Shown: positions 16,691-25,463 of the stretch, one piece after another
Layout of the letters: every line of letters starts with the position of its first letter
Position numbering within the stretch: the stretch's first letter is position 1
Assembly: GCF_040892615.1 (NCBI RefSeq)
Contig: NZ_JBFRYC010000003.1
Span: 1-64,000 of the forward strand
Direction: 5' to 3'
From: Thioclava arctica
GTDB taxonomy: Bacteria; Pseudomonadota; Alphaproteobacteria; Rhodobacterales; Rhodobacteraceae
Length of the DNA: 64,000 nt
The notes under the pieces: model-generated
Told to the model about the DNA's origin: nothing
Databases searched by the model: none
The model's input: the letters and a program-made list of their open reading frames with translations, nothing else
Translations under genes and position numbers: made by a program

Positions 16691-17865
16691 TATTGCAGAT
16701 CACCAAAGGCGGCTTGCAGTCGGCCCACGGCCTCTTGCACCCGCGCGCGCGGGGTCGCGATGTTGAAGCGCAGAAAGCTCTCGCCCCCCCGCCCGAAGGT
16801 TTCCCCATGATTGGCCGCAATTTTCGCGTCTTTCTCGACGCGCGCCGTGAAGTCTTCAGCCGCCATTCCGGTGCCGGAAAAATCGACCCAAGCCAGATAG
16901 GTCGATTCCAGCGGCATCGAGCGCAGACCGGGGATCGCATTCACACCCGCGTCGAAAATATGGCGATTACCCTCAAGATAGGCGGTCAACGCGTCAACCC
17001 AAGCCGCCCCGTCTGGACTATAGGCGGCTGTCGCCATCGCCAGCCCAAAGCTGTTGGGCGAGATCCCCAGTGCCATCATCCGCGCGGCAAAGCGTTCGCG
17101 CAGCGCGGGATCGGCGATGATCACATTGCCCGTATGCGTGCCCGCAATGTTAAATGTCTTCGTCGTCGCAGTCATCATGACGACCGGTTGGTCAGGGCAA
17201 GCCACGGTCATCGGAACATGGGTGTGGCCGGGCATCACCAGATCGTGGTGAATTTCATCGCAGACCAGCAAAAGGTTGTGGCGGCGACAGAACGCGGCCG
17301 TGGTCTCTAGCTCTGATTGGCTCCAGACACGCCCGCCGGGATTATGCGGCGAACACAAGAGCAGCATGGTCTCGTTGCCCGTCATCTGCGCGTCCCACGC
17401 ATCGAAATCCATCTCATAGCGGCCATCTTCCAGCGCCAGCGGGCATTCGCGCACCTCGCGCCCCGCCGCTTTGATGGTGCGCGCGAAGGCATGATAAACT
17501 GGCGTCATCAGCACCACGGCTTCGCCGGGCTTGGTGAAGGCGTCGACACACAGCCCCGTGCCATTCACCAGCCCATGGGTGGTGAAAATCCATTCGGGTT
17601 CGACCTGCCAGCCGTGGCGATTGGACATCCACCACTGAATGGCCGCGTGATATTCGCGCATATCGCCCCAATAGCCATAGACCCCATGCGCCGTCATCGA
17701 TTCCAGCGCGCGCTGCACACAGGCAGGCGGGCGGAAATCCATGTCTGCGACCCACATCGAGATCCCGTCCTCGGGGGCTACGCCAAAAATCCCCTCCATC
17801 GCGTCCCACTTCGCAGAATGGGTTCCGATGCGGTCGATCATCTCGTCGAAATTGGGGGCGGTCAT
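16690..17865 (-). CDS. patB: MalY/PatB-family PLP-dependent C-S lyase
   Basis: A 391-aa fold-type I enzyme. The MalY/PatB signature WVADMDF is at 38-44, HNPGGRVW at 174-181, the cofactor aspartate in CDEIHHDL, and the PLP lysine is Lys236 in TTKTFNIAG. Such enzymes split cystathionine or cysteine conjugates into thiol, pyruvate and ammonia. Monocistronic and divergent from def. Cystathionine beta-lyase is the usual annotation; aminotransferase activity is also possible in this family. Confidence 0.87.
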   Translation of the reverse strand: MTAPNFDEMIDRIGTHSAKWDAMEGIFGVAPEDGISMWVADMDFRPPACVQRALESMTAHGVYGYWGDMREYHAAIQWWMSNRHGWQVEPEWIFTTHGLVNGTGLCVDAFTKPGEAVVLMTPVYHAFARTIKAAGREVRECPLALEDGRYEMDFDAWDAQMTGNETMLLLCSPHNPGGRVWSQSELETTAAFCRRHNLLLVCDEIHHDLVMPGHTHVPMTVACPDQPVVMMTATTKTFNIAGTHTGNVIIADPALRERFAARMMALGISPNSFGLAMATAAYSPDGAAWVDALTAYLEGNRHIFDAGVNAIPGLRSMPLESTYLAWVDFSGTGMAAEDFTARVEKDAKIAANHGETFGRGGESFLRFNIATPRARVQEAVGRLQAAFGDLQ

Positions 17866-17991
17866 ATGTCGGGCTCTCCTATGTTACGCGCGCAACAGAG
17901 CAAATCGCGCAGACAGGTTCAAACCCCGATTTGTCTCAGACACAATCGCGTGCCATTGCAAGGACGGAACAGTTCGCCTAAATCCCCTGTC

Positions 17992-18537
17992 ATGACGCTA
18001 AGACAGATCCTGATCCATCCCGATCCGCGCCTGAAAAAGGTGTGCGACCCCGTGGCCGAGGTCACCGACGAGATCCGCAAACTCGCCGATGACATGCTTG
18101 CGACCATGTATGAGGCCCCCGGCATCGGGTTGGCCGCGCCGCAGGTTGGCGTGATGAAACGGCTGTTCGTGATGGATTGCGTCAAGGAACAAGACGCCAC
18201 GCCCGAGCCGATGGTGCTGATCAATCCCGAGGTCAGCTGGGTCTCGGACGAAAGCAATGTCTACGAGGAAGGCTGTCTGTCCATCCCCGAGCAATATGCC
18301 GAAGTCACCCGCCCCGCCGAGGTGCGCATGCGCTGGCTGGGTCTGGATGGGCAAAGCCACGAAGAGCAGTTCGACGCGCTCTGGGCAACCTGCGCGCAGC
18401 ACGAATTCGACCATCTCAACGGCAAGCTGTTCATCGACTATCTCGGTCCGATGAAGCGCAAGATGATCACCCGCAAGATGGAAAAGCTGAAACGCGAGCG
18501 CGCACGTGAAGCGGGCTCGAAGGATTTCCTTTCCTGA
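17992..18537 (+). CDS. def: Peptide deformylase (active form)
   Basis: A 181-aa metalloenzyme that removes the formyl group from new polypeptides. All three motifs are intact: GIGLAAPQ (44-51), EGCLS with metal-ligand Cys95, and HEFDH (137-141) with catalytic Glu138. The frame is open upstream to 17317 but the ATG at 17992 gives the family start. Its stop overlaps the next start by one base, so def, the second def and fmt form one operon that covers both addition and removal of formyl. Confidence 0.95.
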   Translation: MTLRQILIHPDPRLKKVCDPVAEVTDEIRKLADDMLATMYEAPGIGLAAPQVGVMKRLFVMDCVKEQDATPEPMVLINPEVSWVSDESNVYEEGCLSIPEQYAEVTRPAEVRMRWLGLDGQSHEEQFDALWATCAQHEFDHLNGKLFIDYLGPMKRKMITRKMEKLKRERAREAGSKDFLS

Positions 18538-19037
18538 TGGCCGTGCGCGCCTTCCTGCCTTATGACGACCGCCGCTTGCATCGCCCCGCCGAACCGGTCG
18601 AGGCGATCACCGAAACCGTTCGCATGATCTGGGACGACATGGTCGAAACGATGGATGCAATGCCCGGTGTCGGCTTGGCCGCACCGCAGATCGGGATCAC
18701 CCTGCGTCTGGCCGTTGTCGACGCCTCGGACAAGCGCGGGCAAGCCGTGCGCATGGCCAATCCCGAGGTGCTGCATGCCTCGGTGCAGATGCGCAAACAT
18801 GACGAGGCCTCGCCCAACCTGCCCGGAGTTTTCGCTCCGATCGAACGCCCGCGCGCCGTGACGGTGCGGTTTCTCAACGAAAGCGGCGAAAGCGAAGATC
18901 GCGATTTTGTCGGGCTTTGGGCGACCTCAGTGCAGCACCAGATCGACCATCTCAACGGTAAGCTTTACGTCGATCACCTGACGCCGCTTCGCCGCAAGAT
19001 GCTGGTGCAAAAATCCAAGAAACTGGGGAAAGCCTGA
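18537..19037 (+). CDS. Degenerate peptide deformylase paralogue
   Basis: A 166-aa homologue of the preceding gene. Motif 1 is kept (GVGLAAPQ, 44-51). Motif 2 lacks the metal-binding cysteine: the EGCLS region reads SPNLPGVF (92-99). In motif 3 the catalytic Glu is Gln135 (HQIDH, 134-138), although both histidines remain. By family knowledge, loss of the Cys ligand and the Glu should abolish ordinary deformylase activity. It is retained between def and fmt with one-base overlaps on both sides, so an accessory or regulatory role is plausible. Confidence 0.88.
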   Translation: MAVRAFLPYDDRRLHRPAEPVEAITETVRMIWDDMVETMDAMPGVGLAAPQIGITLRLAVVDASDKRGQAVRMANPEVLHASVQMRKHDEASPNLPGVFAPIERPRAVTVRFLNESGESEDRDFVGLWATSVQHQIDHLNGKLYVDHLTPLRRKMLVQKSKKLGKA

Positions 19038-19933
19038 TGCGGGTGATCTTCATGGGCACGCCCGATTTCTCGGTTCCGGTGCTCGAGGCCTTGGCGCGCG
19101 ACCATGATGTCGTCGCGGTCTATTCGCAGCCTCCGCGCCCTGCTGGTCGCGGCAAGAAAGATCGCCCCTCGCCAGTGCAGCTTTGCGCCGAAAAGCTGGG
19201 GATTGAGGTGCGCACGCCGCGCAATTTCAAAGCGCCAGAGGATCGCGAGGCTTTCTCCGCGCTCAATGCCGATATCGCCGTGGTCGTCGCCTATGGGCTT
19301 ATCTTGCCGCAAGCGGTGTTGGATGCGCCCGCGAATGGCTGTCTGAACATTCATGCCTCGCTGTTGCCGCGCTGGCGTGGGGCGGCACCGATCCACCGCG
19401 CGGTGATGGCGGGCGATGCGCAGACCGGGATCTGTATCATGCAGATGGAGGCGGGGCTGGATACCGGCCCTGTGCTGCTGCGCGAAGCCACCAATATCGG
19501 CGCAACCGAAACCACCGGCGTGCTGCATGACCGGCTGTCGCAGATGGGCGCACGGTTGATCGTGGATGCGCTGGCGCAGATCGACAACCTGACGCCCGAG
19601 GTGCAGCCCGAAGCGGGCGTGACCTATGCCACCAAGATCGACAAAGCCGAGGCGCGCATCGACTGGTCGCGCCCCGCCGCCGAGCTGGTGCGCCATATCA
19701 ACGGGCTGTCCCCGTTCCCCGGCGCTTGGGTCGCGATTGGAGACGAACGGGTGAAGCTGCTTCATGCCGCCTTGTCCGAGGGGAACGGCCCGGCTGGCCG
19801 CGTACTGCATGGGTTCACCATTGCCTGCGGCATCGGTGCTTTGGAGGTGCTGCAAGCCCAGCGCCCCGGCAAGCGCCCGATGGCCGCGCAAGATATTCTG
19901 CGCGGATTGGATTTGCCCGATACGCTGAACTGA
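19037..19933 (+). CDS. fmt: Methionyl-tRNA formyltransferase
   Basis: A 298-aa enzyme that formylates initiator Met-tRNA using 10-formyl-THF. The N-terminal formyltransferase fold carries NIHASLLPRWRGAAPIHRA with the catalytic Asn/His, and the later aspartate lies in EAGLDTGPVL. The C-terminal OB-like domain follows from about residue 205. The start overlaps the def-paralogue stop by one base (TGATG). It is the last gene of the operon and converges on dddL with a 13-bp gap. Confidence 0.96.
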   Translation: MRVIFMGTPDFSVPVLEALARDHDVVAVYSQPPRPAGRGKKDRPSPVQLCAEKLGIEVRTPRNFKAPEDREAFSALNADIAVVVAYGLILPQAVLDAPANGCLNIHASLLPRWRGAAPIHRAVMAGDAQTGICIMQMEAGLDTGPVLLREATNIGATETTGVLHDRLSQMGARLIVDALAQIDNLTPEVQPEAGVTYATKIDKAEARIDWSRPAAELVRHINGLSPFPGAWVAIGDERVKLLHAALSEGNGPAGRVLHGFTIACGIGALEVLQAQRPGKRPMAAQDILRGLDLPDTLN

Positions 19934-19946
19934 TCAAAGCGCCCGC

Positions 19947-20663
19947 TTAGATCCCCTGCACACTCCGCTTGCGTGTCTTGGAAAATTTCATCCCCGGTGT
20001 CGCCAACTTGTCGCTTGGACCGATCCAGGCATAGGCCAGCAGGCACGGGTCGAAATCACCTGTGGTGATGCGATGTTCATGCCCCGGCTTGTTCAGAATC
20101 AGCGAGCCCGGCGCAAACACCGCAAACTCGTTTTCCGACCAATCGCCCGCAATCGAGATATAGCTTTCCTCGATATCGAGATGGCTGTGCTGAGGATAGG
20201 TGGTGCGCGGCGCAAACAGCACGAAACCCAGTGTCAGGCGCTCTGACAGGATCGGACCTTGCGGGCCGAGCACCTCGCAATAGGCGTATTTCTGCGCCAA
20301 ATGCTGTGGCACGCGCTCATACCCGTAATCCCATGTCAGCTGCGCGCTGGCGCGTTCCAACGCCCGGCTCATTCTGGCCATTGGGCCGCTCGCCGCGAGG
20401 TCGAAAGCACGCGGCAAATGTGCGGTAACCGGTTTGTTCACCGGCTGACGCGGCGCAATGAGCGGATTGGAATCGATCGTGTAGGACAGGCTGTCGCGCA
20501 CCTTCTTTCGATGCCCGCGGATCGCCTTGCTGCCCCCTGCAGAGCCGCGCGCGTAGATGCCGTGGAATTCTTGCAACAGGTAGGTCCAAGCCGGGCAGTC
20601 ACGCAACCGGGCCTGCCCCGGTTGCGCGGCCTCTATTTCGGTGGGCGGGTTGGTGTCGCTCAT
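19947..20663 (-). CDS. dddL: DMSP lyase, DddL-type cupin
   Basis: A 238-aa cupin enzyme predicted to split dimethylsulfoniopropionate into acrylate and dimethyl sulfide. The metal-binding motif is visible as His159-x-His161, Glu165/166 and Tyr168 (PQHSHLDIEESY), with His195/His197 in the second cupin motif (NKPGHEHR). No signal peptide, so it is cytosolic. It is the third gene behind acuR and acuI, the same order as the known Rhodobacter sphaeroides acuR-acuI-dddL operon. The family call rests on motif plus context; DddQ/DddW share the cupin motif. Confidence 0.88.
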   Translation of the reverse strand: MSDTNPPTEIEAAQPGQARLRDCPAWTYLLQEFHGIYARGSAGGSKAIRGHRKKVRDSLSYTIDSNPLIAPRQPVNKPVTAHLPRAFDLAASGPMARMSRALERASAQLTWDYGYERVPQHLAQKYAYCEVLGPQGPILSERLTLGFVLFAPRTTYPQHSHLDIEESYISIAGDWSENEFAVFAPGSLILNKPGHEHRITTGDFDPCLLAYAWIGPSDKLATPGMKFSKTRKRSVQGI

Positions 20664-20675
20664 CGCCCCCCCCTC

Positions 20676-21668
20676 TTAGCCAAGCTCGGGGGCGACGGGT
20701 ACGACGATCCGGCCGCGCACCTGCCCTTCGAGGAATTTCGGGGCCGTGGTGATCACATCCTTCAGCGCGACCTCGACCACCATCGATTCCAGCTTTGCCA
20801 TGTCAAGATCACGCGCCAAGCGTTGCCACGCCTCGATTCGCCGGGGGCGCGGGCACATCACGCTATCGACCCCGGCAAGGGTGACACCGCGCAGAATGAA
20901 AGGCGCAACCGAGCTGGGCAGATCCATGCCGCCTGCCAGACCGCACGCCGCGACCGTGCCGTGATATTTCATCATCGAGATCAGATTGGCGAGAACCGTG
21001 CTGCCCACCACATCAATCGCGCCTGCCCAACGCTCTTTGTTGAGGGCGCGCGGCTTACCCGACAACTCCTCGCGCGCCACGATTGACGACGCCCCGAGCG
21101 ATTTCAGATACTCCGCCTCGCTTTCGCGCCCGGTGACCGCAGCCACGGTGTAGCCCTTGGCCGCGAGCAGCGCGATGGCCACGCTGCCGACACCGCCCGA
21201 GGCCCCGGTCACAACCACTTCGCCGCTCTCGGGCGTCACGCCATTGGCCTCAAGTGCCATCACGCACAGCATCGCAGTGTAGCCCGCCGTGCCGATCGCC
21301 ATCGCCTGACGCATCGAGATTCCCTCGGGCAGCGGCACCAGCCACTCGCCGCGCAGATGCGCGCGCGCACCCAGCCCGCCCCAGTATTTCTCACCCACAC
21401 TCCAACCGTTGAGAACAACGCGGTCGCCGGGCGCATAATCGGGATGCAGGCTTTCGCGCACGATCCCGGCCAAATCGATCCCCGGCACCATCGGGAAGCT
21501 GCGCACAACCGGCGCGGCCCCGGTCAATGCCAGCGCATCTTTGTAATTCAGCGTGGAATAGGCGACATCCACGGCCACTTCGCCCTCGGCCAGCGGCGGC
21601 AGATCAATGTCGCGCAACGAAACGCTTTGGGTCTCGTCAGTCTTTTCAATCACGATGGCTTTGGTCAT
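20676..21668 (-). CDS. acuI: AcuI, NADPH acryloyl-CoA reductase
   Basis: A 330-aa medium-chain dehydrogenase of the YhdH/AcuI group, which reduces toxic acryloyl-CoA to propionyl-CoA. The Rossmann motif VTGASGGVGSVA is clear, and STLNYKDALALTG and VLNGWSVGEKYWGG match the family. The start at 21668 (MTKAIVIEK) has CGGAG 6-7 nt upstream and the usual family N-terminus; the alternative ATG at 21683 overlaps the acuR stop by 4 bp. It sits between acuR and dddL, so the acrylate released by DddL and its CoA ester would be dealt with in the same operon. Confidence 0.93.
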   Translation of the reverse strand: MTKAIVIEKTDETQSVSLRDIDLPPLAEGEVAVDVAYSTLNYKDALALTGAAPVVRSFPMVPGIDLAGIVRESLHPDYAPGDRVVLNGWSVGEKYWGGLGARAHLRGEWLVPLPEGISMRQAMAIGTAGYTAMLCVMALEANGVTPESGEVVVTGASGGVGSVAIALLAAKGYTVAAVTGRESEAEYLKSLGASSIVAREELSGKPRALNKERWAGAIDVVGSTVLANLISMMKYHGTVAACGLAGGMDLPSSVAPFILRGVTLAGVDSVMCPRPRRIEAWQRLARDLDMAKLESMVVEVALKDVITTAPKFLEGQVRGRIVVPVAPELG

Positions 21669-21679
21669 TGGGAACTCCG

Positions 21680-22321
21680 TCATTTCGATACGAGGCGCAG
21701 GAATCCGGCAGTAAATTGCCGCAGCGGCGCGGGGTTGCGTTCGAGTTTGGCGCGCAGGACCGCGCCTTCCCAGCCGGTCCAGAACAGCGCGGCAAGGATC
21801 TCTGGGTCTTGATCTGATGCGATCTCACCTGCGTCTTGAGCGGCACGCAGACAGGTTGCGGTCATGTCTTGCCAGCCCTCAAGCACTGCGATCAGCTTGG
21901 CGCGATAGTCTTCGGGCAGCGAGGTCATCTCTTGACCAAGATTGCCGATCAGGCAGCCGCGCCGAAACCCGAACCGGGCCATCCCGGCCTCGGCCATCGT
22001 GGCGAAGTCCTGCAAACGCGCCAGTGGCGTTAGGTCGGCTCGCCCCAGACTGCGCGCGATCTGGGCCCGAAAATACGCGTCATATTCCGCGATCAGCGCC
22101 ATGCCATAGTCCGCCTTTGAGCGGAAATGATGATAGAACGCGCCCTTGGTCACGCCCGCATTCGCGACGACATCGTCCAGACGCACCGCGACATAGCCCC
22201 GTTCTGTCAGCTGCGCGAGCCCCGCGCGCAGCAACGCTTTGCGCGACGCCTGCGCATCAGGCGCAAGGGGCGGGCGACCACGGGGGCGGGGCTTGGCGGA
22301 CGAGGGGTTAGAAGCACGCAT
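21680..22321 (-). CDS. acuR: AcuR, TetR-family repressor of the acrylate/DMSP operon
   Basis: A 213-aa TetR regulator. The DNA-binding helix-turn-helix is at about residues 45-75 (VAVRLDDVVANAGVTKGAFYHHFRSKADY), and the C-terminal ligand domain follows. In R. sphaeroides AcuR responds to acrylate, and gene order and product families match here. The ATG at 22321 is only 5 nt from a long palindrome, with no room for a Shine-Dalgarno sequence, so translation may start on a leaderless transcript. Confidence 0.9.
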   Translation of the reverse strand: MRASNPSSAKPRPRGRPPLAPDAQASRKALLRAGLAQLTERGYVAVRLDDVVANAGVTKGAFYHHFRSKADYGMALIAEYDAYFRAQIARSLGRADLTPLARLQDFATMAEAGMARFGFRRGCLIGNLGQEMTSLPEDYRAKLIAVLEGWQDMTATCLRAAQDAGEIASDQDPEILAALFWTGWEGAVLRAKLERNPAPLRQFTAGFLRLVSK

Positions 22322-22326
22322 GCATA

Positions 22327-22352
22327 TTTAATATACCAGTCGGTATATTAAA
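22327..22352 (-). promoter_or_regulatory. Palindromic AcuR operator overlapping the acuR promoter
   Basis: Two perfect 11-bp arms TTTAATATACC and GGTATATTAAA flank AGTC. Read on the minus strand, the second half holds TATATT, placed 8 nt before the A of the acuR ATG. That is the spacing expected if transcription starts at the start codon. TetR dimers bind such palindromes; assignment to AcuR is from position. Confidence 0.8.
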
Positions 22353-22412
22353 TAAAGCGGAGTGTATTGAGACCTTAGCATGGCGTCGCTGCGCGCGCCC
22401 GAAACCGTCATG

Positions 22413-22440
22413 AAAAAGGGGCGACCAAGCCGCCCCTTTT
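22413..22440 (-). terminator. Terminator of the ABC/ligase run
   Basis: The 10-bp stem AAAAGGGGCG/CGCCCCTTTT with a 7-nt loop ends in a run of T on the minus strand. It lies just past the stop of the caspase-like gene. Confidence 0.85.
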
Positions 22441-22443
22441 GCC

Positions 22444-24102
22444 TTAGCGAAACCCGATGGCACCGGCCAAAAGCTGTGCCACGGTTGCCTGAGTCAGATA
22501 GCCCGTCGCAGGCAGCCCGCCGGCTGTTTGATAGCGCCGGATCGCGCGGCGGGTTTCGGGGGTGAAGGCGCCATCAACCTTGCCCGGCTTCAACCCCATC
22601 TGCGATAGCCGTTGTTCCACCAACTGCCGCGCTACACTGGGCAAACCCAAGGCGTCTTCGGTTGCCTTGGCTTGGGCCACCTGTGCGCTGTCCTGGTTTT
22701 CCTGCTGCAGTTCGGAGATGCGGGCCTCGGCCTCGGCTTGGAAGGCGGGTTTGTCGCGACTTGAAAGATACTCGCGATAGGCCGCGACCGTGTCGGCCTT
22801 GCGCGCAGCATCCCAATCCCCACGATCCGCCGATTGCGCATCCGCCCGACGTGCGGCCTCAATCGTATCAAGCCGCTCTTGCGCCAAATCCGCAAACAGC
22901 CCATCGGGATATTTCTTGAGATAAGCGCGCAGGCCCGGCTCATCCCCGGCCTTGCCCGTTTGCTCCCAATAGGCGCGATCCTGCGTGTCAATCTCTGCCT
23001 GACGCGCCTTGGCTTCGGCATCCAGTTCGGCAGAACGCTTTTCGCCCTGCGCAGACAGTTTGGTCAGCTGCTCGGAGCTTAGATAGGATGTGCCATCAAA
23101 CCCGTTTGCCTGCTGCCAACGCGAAATGGCGCTGCGCGAACCGGGGCCGAATATCCCGTCAACGCCCTTCGGGTCAAACTGAAGGATGGTCAGATTCTGC
23201 TGCACCTCGCGGCGCTGATCGCGCGACAGGTTGAGTGCCTTTTCGACCGCCTTGGCCTGCAACTCGGGTTCCGCCTTGAGCGTCGCGATGCGCGCCTTGG
23301 CATCCGCCGCGTTTGCGCCATTGGGATAGCGCTTGAGATATAGCTGATAGGCGTCAATCGTGTCTTCGGAGCTCGCGAGATCCCAATAAGGCGAGGCAGG
23401 ATCGGCGGCGGGCGTTTTGACCGGAGCAGGTGAAGGGGTGTTCGGCTGGCTTTGCACATTGATTAACGCACGTTCCGGCATCGCAAACCCCGAGGCCGTC
23501 AGCCCCGCTTCGCGCGCCGCCTGAGCAAGGGGCATGCCGGGTTGCACCAGCGCGCCGCCCATAACGGCAGCCACTTGTTTGGGCTCTCCACGCAGGACGC
23601 TCACGCCCTGAGGAATGTCGAGCGTGCCAATGCCCGGCATCGTCAGCCCGGACATGCCCGTCTCGGGGTCCGGCGCGCCCAACAGCAACACCGCTTTCCC
23701 CGGATGGGCCGCCAAAACGGTCATCACAGCGGACAGCGGCAAAGCCTCGCTGACCGCTTCGGGCAAAGTGGCATCGCGCGCATCCACGGGCAAAAACCAC
23801 GTCTCGGAATTGCTGTGGACAAAGCGCCCAGACAACGCGACGACAACCGTGTCCGCCCCCTGCGACTCCGCGACAAAATCGCGAAAGCGCGCGCGGATCT
23901 CGCCCGCATCGGCATTGTCCTGATCGAAAACCGCGAACCCGGCCTGTTTCAAACCCGACTGGGCGGCAATCGAGGCATCCCCCGCTTTGACATCGCCCAT
24001 TCGGTCGTAATTCGCATTGCCCAAGATCAGCGCCAAATCGGCCGCATTCGCAGGCACGGCAAGCGCCGCAATCGCGGCCCCCGTCAACAATAGTTTACGC
24101 AT
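22444..24102 (-). CDS. Secreted caspase-like pseudoenzyme with two peptidoglycan-binding domains
   Basis: A 552-aa exported protein. After a signal peptide (1-20), residues 21-200 follow the caspase p20 fold (peptidase C14): LALILGNANYD, VVVALSGRF...WFLPVDA, KAVLLLGAPDP. The catalytic His position of SGHG is Arg93, and the DxC segment reads LGAP with no cysteine, so protease activity is unlikely. Three related TPR-like units (W..A...T..AY..YL..) occupy about 255-480, interleaved with PG_binding_1-like domains near 310-370 and 495-550. The start at 24102 has GGAGG upstream. Likely periplasmic; function unknown. Confidence 0.8.
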   Translation of the reverse strand: MRKLLLTGAAIAALAVPANAADLALILGNANYDRMGDVKAGDASIAAQSGLKQAGFAVFDQDNADAGEIRARFRDFVAESQGADTVVVALSGRFVHSNSETWFLPVDARDATLPEAVSEALPLSAVMTVLAAHPGKAVLLLGAPDPETGMSGLTMPGIGTLDIPQGVSVLRGEPKQVAAVMGGALVQPGMPLAQAAREAGLTASGFAMPERALINVQSQPNTPSPAPVKTPAADPASPYWDLASSEDTIDAYQLYLKRYPNGANAADAKARIATLKAEPELQAKAVEKALNLSRDQRREVQQNLTILQFDPKGVDGIFGPGSRSAISRWQQANGFDGTSYLSSEQLTKLSAQGEKRSAELDAEAKARQAEIDTQDRAYWEQTGKAGDEPGLRAYLKKYPDGLFADLAQERLDTIEAARRADAQSADRGDWDAARKADTVAAYREYLSSRDKPAFQAEAEARISELQQENQDSAQVAQAKATEDALGLPSVARQLVEQRLSQMGLKPGKVDGAFTPETRRAIRRYQTAGGLPATGYLTQATVAQLLAGAIGFR

Positions 24103-24155
24103 GCTATCCTCCGTCTCTCTAAACGGATTAACACAGAAGCACGCGTAAAAGTTCC

Positions 24156-25376
24156 TCAATCATAGCTGCGCTGGTCGTCAATGACCTTGCCATCATTGGG
24201 CAAAGCGCCCGGAGCAACCAGTTCGATCACCCCTTTCATCTTGAGTGCAGCGCGAATGCCAGCGTCGAATTGGGCTGCATCGCTGCTCTCGGTTTCGACC
24301 TGCACGGTCATCACATCCATCTCGCCCGAACGACTGGCAATGACGCGGGCCTTTTGCACCTGCGGATGGGCCGCGACAAAGGCCGCAACCTGTTCGGGGC
24401 GCACGAACATGCCCTTGATCTTGGTCGTTTGATCGGCGCGCCCCATCCAACCCTTGATGCGCATATTGCTACGTCCACAGGGGGAGGCCCCCTCCATCAC
24501 AGCCGAAAGATCGCCCGTCGCAAAACGGATCAGCGGATAATCGGGGTTCAACGTTGTCACCACGACCTCACCCACTTCGCCGGGGGCGACCGGGTCACCC
24601 GTGCCGGGACGCACGATTTCGACGATCACGCCTTCATCGACGATCATCCCTTCCATCGCGGCACTTTCATAGGCGATATTGCCCAGATCGGCAGTGGCAT
24701 AGCATTGCAGACAGGCGATGCCGCGATCGGCGTAAAGCTGGCGCAAGCTGGGAAAGAGCGCGCCCCCCGAGACTGTGGCCTTACGCAGCGCCAACCGCTC
24801 GCCCATCTCGTCGGCCTTCTCGAGGATGATACGCAGGTAATCGGGCGTGCCCGCATAGACGGTCGTGCCAATATCGGCGGCGGCACGCACTTGCAGCTCG
24901 GTCTGACCCGTGCCCGCAGGTAGCACAGCGGCACCCACCGCCCGCACCGCATTTTCAAACATCATGCCCGCGGGCGTCAGGTGATAGCCAAAGCAGTTTT
25001 GCACAATGTCACCGGGGCCCACCCCCGCAGCATGGGCAAAGCGCCCCAGCCGCCACCAGTCATGGCTGACATCGCCGGGCTCATAGATTGGGCCGGGAGA
25101 TTGAAAGATATGGGCGAAAGCGGTCAGTGGTTTGGTGATTAGCCCGCCCAAGGGGGGCGCCCCTTTCTGGGCCGCGCCCAAATCGGATTTGCGCAGCACG
25201 GGAAGACGCGCCAGCGCCGCACGCGATGTGACTTGCGAGGCATCCACGCCCGCCAAATGCGCGGCCATCCCCGGGGCTTGCAGCGCCTTGGCGATCACGC
25301 CCGGAAGAGCGGCGGCCAAAGCGGCTTCACGCGCATCAGCCGATCGGGTTTCCAATTCGTCGAAATGCTTACCCAT
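24156..25376 (-). CDS. PaaK-like AMP-forming carboxylate-CoA ligase
   Basis: A 406-aa adenylating enzyme of the phenylacetate-CoA ligase family. Visible regions include FQSPGPIYEPGD, YAGTPDYLR, the adenylate region SGGALFPSLR, the aspartate of RFATGDLSAV, and the C-terminal mobile domain RADQTTKIKGMFVRPEQVAAF. It converts a carboxylic acid, often aromatic, to its CoA thioester. It follows livF in the ABC run, implying it activates the imported compound. The substrate cannot be named from sequence. Confidence 0.87.
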   Translation of the reverse strand: MGKHFDELETRSADAREAALAAALPGVIAKALQAPGMAAHLAGVDASQVTSRAALARLPVLRKSDLGAAQKGAPPLGGLITKPLTAFAHIFQSPGPIYEPGDVSHDWWRLGRFAHAAGVGPGDIVQNCFGYHLTPAGMMFENAVRAVGAAVLPAGTGQTELQVRAAADIGTTVYAGTPDYLRIILEKADEMGERLALRKATVSGGALFPSLRQLYADRGIACLQCYATADLGNIAYESAAMEGMIVDEGVIVEIVRPGTGDPVAPGEVGEVVVTTLNPDYPLIRFATGDLSAVMEGASPCGRSNMRIKGWMGRADQTTKIKGMFVRPEQVAAFVAAHPQVQKARVIASRSGEMDVMTVQVETESSDAAQFDAGIRAALKMKGVIELVAPGALPNDGKVIDDQRSYD

Positions 25377-25463
25377 CTCTCGACCCTTTTCCTGTTATGG
25401 GCAAACTGCCCCCTGCCGCTCAGAACTTCTGCGCAGCAATTGTTCAATTTCAAAGACTTAAAG

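Noticed and set aside
17317..17991. 225-codon N-terminal extension of def
   Set aside because: It overlaps patB on the opposite strand and lacks family similarity; the ATG at 17992 is the deformylase start.
21669..21683. Longer AcuI start (MTEFPMTKA)
   Set aside because: The 21668 ATG has a better-spaced GGAG and matches the known family N-terminus; the longer start remains possible through ATGA coupling.
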